Assembly (NCBI GenBank): GCA_902795985.1
Contig: CADBNG010000199.1
Span: 1-5,688 of the forward strand
Source of the DNA: an uncultured Lachnospiraceae bacterium
GTDB taxonomy: Bacteria > Bacillota_A > Clostridia > Lachnospirales > Lachnospiraceae
DNA length: 5,688 nt
Direction: 5' to 3'
Positions 1 to 3,765 of this stretch are shown in pieces (the stretch's first letter is position 1; each line of letters begins with the position of its first letter). Made by a program: the position numbers and the translations under genes. The notes beneath the pieces are model-generated. The model ran no database searches. It was given only the letters and a program-made list of their open reading frames with translations, and was not told where the DNA came from.

Positions 1-263
1 CGGCAGCGGGATCTTGCCGTCAGGATAAAATGGTCGGCGGCCGCGCCGGGAAAGCCTTTCGTCAGGAAAACGTCGCCGGCAATATAATAATGAAGAATCC
101 GGCGTACGCCGTCCGGGTCCGTGCTTTCAAGCACCGCCGTGCCGGAGCGGATGATGCCGCCGAAATCCGGCCCCGATCCGGGGGTGCAGATGATTTCTTT
201 TTTATTGAATTCGCGGTCTTCAACGTACAGTGCCGGAAGCGCGGAATCGAGGGAAACAGCCAT
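1..263 (-). CDS. Crp/Fnr-family transcriptional regulator, N-terminal part (partial)
   Basis: The minus strand is open from an ATG at 263-261 to the left edge, giving 87 residues with no stop; the rest, including any DNA-binding helix-turn-helix, lies outside. Residues about 19-83 read like the cyclic-nucleotide-binding beta-roll of the Crp/Fnr superfamily: a hydrophobic strand ending in I38-R-S-G41, a turn T48-D-P-D-G52, then I56-L-H-Y-Y-I-A-G-D-V-F66, the usual 'G-D-x-F' region. After G-D-V-F the classical cAMP-contact pattern (GE-x-L with a downstream R-A) is not visible, so the ligand is probably not cAMP. There is no N-terminal cysteine cluster like that of E. coli Fnr; the only visible cysteines are C26 and C87. 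The start is the only ATG/GTG/TTG in this frame after the upstream stop at 311-309. Its Shine-Dalgarno is poor (AAAGG about 17 nt upstream), so translation may be weak. It is divergent from nrdD, which suggests it may regulate that promoter (inference). Family assignment rests on half a protein. Confidence 0.68.
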   Translation of the reverse strand, partial: MAVSLDSALPALYVEDREFNKKEIICTPGSGPDFGGIIRSGTAVLESTDPDGVRRILHYYIAGDVFLTKGFPGAAADHFILTARSRC

Positions 264-315
264 GATTTTCTGCGGTTTTTCCTTTAAAATAGGGCTTTTT
301 GACGGTTTTTACGAA

Positions 316-331
316 ACACATGATTTAGTAA
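316..331. promoter_or_regulatory. Candidate NrdR box 1 (distal)
   Basis: The 16-mer ACACATGATTTAGTAA matches about 11 of 16 positions of the NrdR-box consensus as I recall it (acaCwAtATaTwGtgt), keeping the ACAC-N8-GT core. Alone it would be weak. Its support comes from lying exactly 32 bp (about three helical turns) from the better box at 348-363, which is the tandem geometry known for NrdR sites upstream of ribonucleotide reductase genes. Confidence 0.55.
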
Positions 332-347
332 CTGTTGTTTAACCAAA

Positions 348-363
348 ACACTATATCTTGTAT
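348..363. promoter_or_regulatory. Candidate NrdR box 2 (proximal)
   Basis: The 16-mer ACACTATATCTTGTAT matches about 14 of 16 positions of the NrdR-box consensus. NrdR is the ATP-cone/zinc-ribbon repressor that binds tandem boxes upstream of RNR operons when (d)ATP is plentiful. This box lies upstream of nrdD, an RNR gene, and forms a pair with the box at 316-331 (32 bp centre to centre). It overlaps the -10 of the minus-strand promoter and a weaker alternative plus-strand -10 (TATTAT, 361-366). The nrdR gene itself is not in the window. Confidence 0.72.
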
Positions 364-390
364 TATATTTCAAAATTGTTGCATACGCAA
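362..390 (-). promoter_or_regulatory. Predicted promoter of the divergent Crp/Fnr-type gene
   Basis: On the minus strand there is TTGCGT (390-385), a 17-nt spacer, then a perfect TATAAT (367-362). The predicted start near 355 gives a 5' leader of roughly 90 nt before the ATG at 263. The -35 overlaps the Fnr-like palindrome at 378-391 and the -10 overlaps the NrdR-like box at 348-363, so both candidate regulators could block this promoter. Prediction from sequence only. Confidence 0.5.
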
Positions 391-391
391 C
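378..391. promoter_or_regulatory. Candidate Crp/Fnr-type operator (5-4-5 palindrome)
   Basis: GTTGC-ATAC-GCAAC is a perfect inverted repeat with 5-bp arms and a 4-bp centre, the same architecture as Fnr sites (TTGAT-N4-ATCAA) but with different half-site bases. It lies between a Crp/Fnr-family gene and nrdD. Its centre (384.5) is 41.5 bp upstream of the nrdD start predicted from TATAAT at 414-419, the standard position for a class II activator. It also covers the -35 of the divergent promoter, suggesting autoregulation. Binding is inferred, not shown. Confidence 0.55.
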
Positions 392-419
392 TGCTTTGGG
401 GGAATGCGGTTACTATAAT
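391..419 (+). promoter_or_regulatory. Predicted nrdD promoter
   Basis: A perfect -10 TATAAT lies at 414-419, with predicted transcription start near 426. At 17-bp spacing the -35 position holds CTGCTT (391-396), a poor match to TTGACA, so this promoter would be expected to need an activator. The palindrome at 378-391 is correctly placed for that. The 5' untranslated leader would be about 87 nt and includes a short GTCCC/GGGAC inverted repeat (422-426 and 445-449) of unknown significance. Confidence 0.55.
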
Positions 420-498
420 TAGTCCCGTACCGCGAAAAATATAAGGGACACACCGTCCGGCTCTTTCCATCAGTATATTGCGGGCGGATGGTGAATGC

Positions 499-505
499 AA
501 GGGGG
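499..505 (+). promoter_or_regulatory. Ribosome binding site of nrdD (decides the start)
   Basis: AAGGGGG ends 7 nt before the ATG at 513. The upstream in-frame ATG at 495 has no comparable purine-rich sequence, and starting there would add six residues (M-Q-G-G-I-E) not expected before the conserved K-I-I-K-R-N-G start of the ATP-cone. Confidence 0.8.
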
Positions 506-512
506 TATAGAG

Positions 513-2696
513 ATGAAAATCATAAAGAGAAATGGGGCCGAAGCGGACTTCGATGTCTCAAAGATCGTGAACGCGATCACAAAGGCCAGCAACGCGACCG
601 AGGACTACAGCCTCACCGAGGAGCAGATCCGCGACATTTCCGATTACGTCGAATATCGCTGCCATAAGATGAATCGTGCCGTTTCCGTGGAAGAGATCCA
701 GGATATGGTCGAGAACCAGATTATGGCGACGGGTGCCTTCGAGATCGCGAGACGTTACGTCCGTTACCGCTATCAGCGGACCCTGGTTCGTAAGTCGAAC
801 AGCACGGACAACCGTATTCTGTCTCTGATCGAGTGCAATAACGAGGAGGTCAAGCAGGAGAACTCCAACAAGAACCCCACGGTCAACAGCGTCCAGCGCG
901 ACTACATGGCCGGCGAGGTCAGCCGTGATCTCACGAGCCGTATCCTCCTTCCCGCGGATATCGTCGAAGCGGATAAAGAAGGGATTATCCATTTCCACGA
1001 TTCCGATTACTTTGCCCAGCATATGCACAACTGCGACCTGGTCAACCTGGAAGACATGCTCCAGAACGGCACGGTCATCAGTGAAACGCTTATAGAGAAA
1101 CCGCACAGCTTCTCGACCGCCTGCAATATTGCCACGCAGATCATCGCGCAGGTCGCTTCCAACCAGTACGGCGGACAGAGCATCAGCCTGACCCATCTGG
1201 CACCGTTTGTCCAGGTCTCCCGCGACAAGATCCGCGGCGAAGTGGAAGAAGAGCTTGCGGCGATCGGCACCCGTCCGGCCCAGGAGGTCATCGACAACAT
1301 TATCGAGACCCGTCTGCGCCGCGAGATCGAAAAGGGTGTCCAGACCCTGCAGTATCAGGTGGTCACCCTCATGACGACCAACGGCCAGGCTCCGTTCATC
1401 ACCTTCTTCATGTATCTGAACGAGGCGAGGAACGAGCAGGAAAAGAAGGACCTGGCGGTCATCATCGAAGAAGTGCTCCATCAGCGCTATAACGGCGTCA
1501 AGAACGAAGCGGGCGTCTTTGTGACCCCGGCGTTCCCGAAGCTGGTCTACGTCCTGGAAGAGGACAACATCAACGAAGGCGCACCGTACTGGTATCTGAC
1601 CGAGATGGCAGCCAAATGTACGGCCCGCCGCATGGTCCCGGACTACATCTCCGAAAAGATCATGCTCCAGCTGAAAAAAGACAAGAACGGCGAAGGCCAT
1701 TGCTACACCTGCATGGGCTGCCGCAGCTTCCTGACCCCGTATGTCAACGAGAAGGGCGAGCCCCAGTACTACGGCCGCTTCAATCAGGGCGTCGTGACCA
1801 TCAACCTGGTCGACGTTGCCTGCACCGCCTGCAAGGAAGGCAAGAGCGAAGCGAAGTTCTGGGAAGTCCTGGAAGACCGGCTTGAGCTCTGCCACCGTGC
1901 CCTCCAGTGCCGCCACGAGCGCCTGACCGGTACCCTTTCCGACGCGGCCCCGATCCTCTGGCAGTACGGCGCGCTGGCCCGCCTGAAGAAGGGCGAGACC
2001 ATCGACAAGCTCCTGCACGGCGGATATTCCACCATTTCCCTCGGCTATGCCGGCCTCTGGGAATGCGTATACGAAGTAACGGGCAAAAAGCTCACCGAGC
2101 CGGAAGGCGAGGAATTCGGTCTGGAAGTCATGAAGGCGCTCAACGCAGCCTGTGCCAAGTGGAAGGCTGCCGAGCAGATCGACTACTCCCTCTACGGCAC
2201 ACCGCTCGAGTCCACGACCTACAAGTTCGCGAAGTGCCTGCAGAAGCGCTTCGGCATCATCCCGGGCGTGACGGATAAGAATTACATCACCAATTCCTAT
2301 CACATCCACGTGACGGAAGAGATCGATGCCTTCAAGAAGCTTCAGATCGAGAGCAAGTTCCAGGCCCTGTCCCCGGGCGGCGCGATCAGCTACATCGAAG
2401 TGCCCGACATGCAGAACAACATCGACGCGGTCCTGAAGGTCATGCGCTTCATTTATGACAACATCATGTACGCCGAGCTCAACACCAAGAGCGATTACTG
2501 CCAGGTGTGCGGCTATGACGGCGAGATCGAAATCATCGAAGACGAGAACGGCAAGCTGGTCTGGGAATGCCCGAACTGCCATAACCGCGATCAGACCAAG
2601 ATGAACGTCGCGAGACGGACCTGCGGCTACATCGGCACCCAGTTCTGGAACCAGGGCCGTACGCAGGAGATCAAGGAACGGGTCCTTCACCTGTAA
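513..2696 (+). CDS. nrdD: Anaerobic (class III) ribonucleoside-triphosphate reductase, catalytic subunit
   Basis: This cytosolic enzyme reduces ribonucleoside triphosphates to dNTPs by glycyl-radical chemistry under anoxia. The 727-aa protein is complete and of normal family length. An N-terminal ATP-cone (about 1-90) begins K-I-I-K-R-N-G and binds ATP/dATP for activity control. Expected catalytic residues are visible: C174 in H-N-C-D-L-V (T4 Cys79-like), C403 in C-M-G-C-R-S-F (finger-loop thiyl Cys290-like), and N424 in G-R-F-N-Q-G-V (Asn311-like of formate-using enzymes). A C-terminal zinc site uses C663/C666 and C686/C689, and the radical glycine is G705 in R-R-T-C-G-Y, 22 residues from the end. 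The start at 513 is chosen because AAGGGGG (499-505) lies 7 nt upstream; an in-frame ATG at 495 would put that Shine-Dalgarno inside the gene. nrdG follows after a 156-bp gap containing a terminator. Likely regulators are NrdR and a Crp/Fnr-type protein. Family assignment is secure; formate dependence is inferred. Confidence 0.97.
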   Translation: MKIIKRNGAEADFDVSKIVNAITKASNATEDYSLTEEQIRDISDYVEYRCHKMNRAVSVEEIQDMVENQIMATGAFEIARRYVRYRYQRTLVRKSNSTDNRILSLIECNNEEVKQENSNKNPTVNSVQRDYMAGEVSRDLTSRILLPADIVEADKEGIIHFHDSDYFAQHMHNCDLVNLEDMLQNGTVISETLIEKPHSFSTACNIATQIIAQVASNQYGGQSISLTHLAPFVQVSRDKIRGEVEEELAAIGTRPAQEVIDNIIETRLRREIEKGVQTLQYQVVTLMTTNGQAPFITFFMYLNEARNEQEKKDLAVIIEEVLHQRYNGVKNEAGVFVTPAFPKLVYVLEEDNINEGAPYWYLTEMAAKCTARRMVPDYISEKIMLQLKKDKNGEGHCYTCMGCRSFLTPYVNEKGEPQYYGRFNQGVVTINLVDVACTACKEGKSEAKFWEVLEDRLELCHRALQCRHERLTGTLSDAAPILWQYGALARLKKGETIDKLLHGGYSTISLGYAGLWECVYEVTGKKLTEPEGEEFGLEVMKALNAACAKWKAAEQIDYSLYGTPLESTTYKFAKCLQKRFGIIPGVTDKNYITNSYHIHVTEEIDAFKKLQIESKFQALSPGGAISYIEVPDMQNNIDAVLKVMRFIYDNIMYAELNTKSDYCQVCGYDGEIEIIEDENGKLVWECPNCHNRDQTKMNVARRTCGYIGTQFWNQGRTQEIKERVLHL

Positions 2697-2697
2697 A

Positions 2698-2790
2698 CCG
2701 GAGGGGAGCCCTGCAGCAGCAATGCTGCAAGTTAATGGTGTCTGTGGTGCGGTGAATTCCGTGCTGCAGGCACCGATATAGAGGAACCTG
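2698..2790 (+). other. nrdD-nrdG intergenic leader with alternative hairpins and a possible 19-codon ORF
   Basis: CCTGCAGCA (2710-2718) is an exact inverted repeat of TGCTGCAGG (2762-2770). A competing local hairpin, TGCAGC (2712-2717) with GCTGCA (2724-2729), reuses the same left arm, so the two pairings are mutually exclusive. GGTGC (2746-2750) can also pair with GCACC (2770-2774), and CGG (2750-2752) with CCG (2759-2761). A short frame ATG 2722 to TAG 2781 encodes 19 residues (M-L-Q-V-N-G-V-C...), with GGAGGGG (2699-2705) about 16 nt upstream, a long spacing. I do not recognise it as a known riboswitch or leader peptide. Because it sits just before a terminator it could be an attenuator, but this is inference. 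Confidence 0.4.
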
Positions 2791-2818
2791 CGCCGGGTGA
2801 ACGCCCGGCGTTCTTTTT
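2791..2818 (+). terminator. Intrinsic terminator between nrdD and nrdG
   Basis: CGCCGGG (2791-2797), loop TGAACG, CCCGGCG (2804-2810) forms a perfect 7-bp GC-only stem followed by TTCTTTTT (2811-2818). It lies 94 nt after the nrdD stop and 34 nt before the nrdG start. I see no convincing promoter between it and nrdG, so nrdG expression presumably depends on readthrough or on regulated termination. Confidence 0.8.
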
Positions 2819-2837
2819 CCGGATGATTTGTAAAAAA

Positions 2838-2841
2838 GAGG
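2838..2841 (+). promoter_or_regulatory. Ribosome binding site of nrdG (decides the start)
   Basis: GAGG in AAAGAGGT lies 11 nt upstream of the ATG at 2853. An in-frame ATG at 2823 comes just after the terminator U-tract with no Shine-Dalgarno in front of it and would add ten residues before the conserved M-Y-Y-G-E-I start. Confidence 0.65.
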
Positions 2842-2852
2842 TCATCAAACCT

Positions 2853-3398
2853 ATGTATTACGGAGAGATCAAGAACTGTGATATCGCCAACGGCGCCGGC
2901 GTACGGGTAAGCCTGTTCGTCTCCGGCTGCCGTAATCACTGTCCCGGCTGCTTCCAGCCCGAGACCTGGGATTTTTCCTTCGGCCGTCCCTATACGGAGG
3001 AAACGGAGCAGGAGATCCTGGACATGCTGGCGCCGGCCTATGTGGACGGGCTGAGCCTGCTCGGCGGGGATCCTTTCGAACCGGAGAACCAGCGGGAACT
3101 GATGCCGCTGATCCGGAAGTTCAAAGAACGCTATCCGGACAAGACCATCTGGGCGTACACGGGCTATCTGCTGGAAGACCTTCTCTCCGGCGAAGGCCAT
3201 CCGTGCTGCGAAGTGACAAAAGAAATGGTGGAAGCCATAGACGTCCTGGTGGACGGAAAATTCATCGAGGCGGAAAAGGACATTTCCCTCCAGTTCCGCG
3301 GCAGCCGGAACCAGCGCCTGCTGGATGTGAAGAAAACGCTGGCGGAAGGCCGGCCGGTGGAGTTTGAGGTGCGCAAGAGAGGGTCGTTTTACGACTGA
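2853..3398 (+). CDS. nrdG: Anaerobic ribonucleotide reductase activating protein (radical SAM activase)
   Basis: NrdG binds NrdD and uses a [4Fe-4S] cluster and S-adenosylmethionine to make the 5'-deoxyadenosyl radical that abstracts hydrogen from the NrdD glycine (G705 here). The 181-aa product is within the family range. Near the N-terminus is the family signature D-I-A-N-G-A-G-V-R-V (10-19), followed by the radical-SAM motif C26-x3-C30-x2-C33 in C-R-N-H-C-P-G-C-F, then F-Q-P-E-T-W-D-F. The SAM-contact loop L-L-G-G-D-P-F lies at 69-75. Near the C-terminus, V-L-V-D-G-K-F and F-R-G-S-R-N-Q-R are also typical of NrdG. The start is set at 2853 because of GAGG upstream and because family members begin close to the Y-G-x-I motif. 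It lies downstream of nrdD on the same strand but is separated by a terminator and a structured leader, which suggests a lower or conditional level relative to NrdD. It ends just before its own terminator. Confidence 0.96.
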   Translation: MYYGEIKNCDIANGAGVRVSLFVSGCRNHCPGCFQPETWDFSFGRPYTEETEQEILDMLAPAYVDGLSLLGGDPFEPENQRELMPLIRKFKERYPDKTIWAYTGYLLEDLLSGEGHPCCEVTKEMVEAIDVLVDGKFIEAEKDISLQFRGSRNQRLLDVKKTLAEGRPVEFEVRKRGSFYD

Positions 3399-3430
3399 TC
3401 CGCAAACCGTTCGATTGAAAAGACGGATGA

Positions 3431-3460
3431 GGCTGCCGTGTGCGCACGGCGGCCTTTTTC
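3431..3460 (+). terminator. Intrinsic terminator of nrdG
   Basis: GGCTGCCGTG (3431-3440), loop TGCG, CACGGCGGCC (3445-3454) makes a 10-bp stem with one G-U pair, followed by TTTTT (3455-3459). It begins 33 nt after the nrdG stop, so it ends the nrdD-nrdG unit. Confidence 0.9.
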
Positions 3461-3491
3461 ATTAAACGGAAGCAACCTCCGGCAGCAGCAC

Positions 3492-3690
3492 CTTGCCCGG
3501 ATGGCGGACGGTCGTGCACCCTGCTGTTCCCGTTTCGCTTCAGTTCCATCTGTACAGTGCCTGATACTGGCCCGCTAAAATGTACAGAGCGGCAAAAAAG
3601 CCCGCCGCCCACGGCACGGACAGGAATTCGCGAAACTCACTTCAGCTTAAGGCGATACGGTGCTATCTCCCTTGCTGCCATCCGGGCAAG
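3492..3690. repeat. 199-bp block of nested inverted repeats (structured RNA or MITE-like element, unidentified)
   Basis: The ends are a perfect 14-bp inverted repeat: CTTGCCCGGATGGC (3492-3505) and its complement at 3677-3690. Inside, further exact arms nest in the right order: GCACC 3516-3520 with 3659-3663, GCTG 3523-3526 with 3643-3646, GTTTCGC 3532-3538 with 3630-3636, TTCC 3544-3547 with 3623-3626, and TCTGTACA 3549-3556 with 3581-3588. The whole could fold into one long interrupted rod. No convincing gene is found: the open frames across it have no family resemblance or good ribosome site. It could be a structured noncoding RNA, a small non-autonomous mobile element, or a 3'-UTR structure. 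No flanking target duplication is obvious, and the transcribed strand is unknown. Together with the two flanking terminators it accounts for most of the 367-bp gene-free stretch 3399-3765. Confidence 0.55.
3594..3621 (-). terminator. Possible second minus-strand terminator inside the intergenic block
   Basis: Read on the minus strand, GTCCGTGCC (3621-3613), loop GTGG, GCGGCGGGC (3608-3600) forms a stem with two G-U pairs and a one-base bulge, followed by six T (3599-3594). It could be a back-up terminator for the flavoenzyme transcript or the 3' end of a small minus-strand RNA. It lies in the right arm of the nested inverted-repeat block, so it competes with that fold. Confidence 0.35.
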
Positions 3691-3710
3691 ATGTGTAGGG
3701 GGTAACAAAT

Positions 3711-3753
3711 AAAAGACGAGGCCGCCGCTATTCATACGGCAGCCTCGTTCTTT
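3711..3753 (-). terminator. Intrinsic terminator of the flavoenzyme gene (possibly bidirectional)
   Basis: The arms 3716-3727 and 3737-3748 form a 12-bp stem around a 9-nt loop. On the minus strand the one non-Watson-Crick position is a U-G wobble, while on the plus strand it is a C-A mismatch, so the hairpin favours minus-strand transcripts. A run of four A at 3711-3714 gives the minus-strand U-tract, and TTCTTTT (3748-3754) gives a possible plus-strand tract. It lies about 17 nt past the stop codon at 3766. Confidence 0.85.
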
Positions 3754-3765
3754 TCCGGAGCAGTC

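Noticed and set aside
30..342. Two overlapping plus-strand frames at the left edge (30-287 and 121-342)
   Set aside because: Both are mostly antisense to the recognisable Crp/Fnr-type frame and have no family features.
495..512. Upstream ATG giving a 733-aa NrdD
   Set aside because: The Shine-Dalgarno AAGGGGG falls inside this extension and is ideally spaced for the ATG at 513.
2698..2790. Cobalamin or other known riboswitch before nrdG
   Set aside because: Conserved core elements of the riboswitch classes I know are absent; only generic hairpins are visible.
2823..2852. Upstream ATG giving a 191-aa NrdG
   Set aside because: It directly follows the terminator T-tract without a ribosome site, and the added residues lie outside the conserved NrdG N-terminus.
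558..3200. Very long open frame (880 codons) on the minus strand across nrdD and nrdG
   Set aside because: It is antisense to two securely identified genes and crosses their intergenic terminator. The translation is low-complexity with repeated L/V/D/A patterns, as expected from the shadow of GC-biased third positions. No family resemblance.
3492..3690. Identity as 6S RNA, SRP RNA, tmRNA, T-box or a common riboswitch
   Set aside because: I looked for the conserved SRP apical loop, T-box anti-terminator, and TPP, FMN, SAM and cobalamin core motifs on both strands and did not find them. 6S-like shape alone is not enough for a call.
3262..3712. Frames of about 90 and 116 codons in the nrdG-flavoenzyme intergenic region (3440-3712 plus, 3262-3612 minus)
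   Set aside because: The minus one runs antisense into nrdG and through the nrdG terminator. The plus one starts within that terminator. Both are rich in R/P/S/G without recognisable domains or ribosome sites; the inverted-repeat structure explains the region better.
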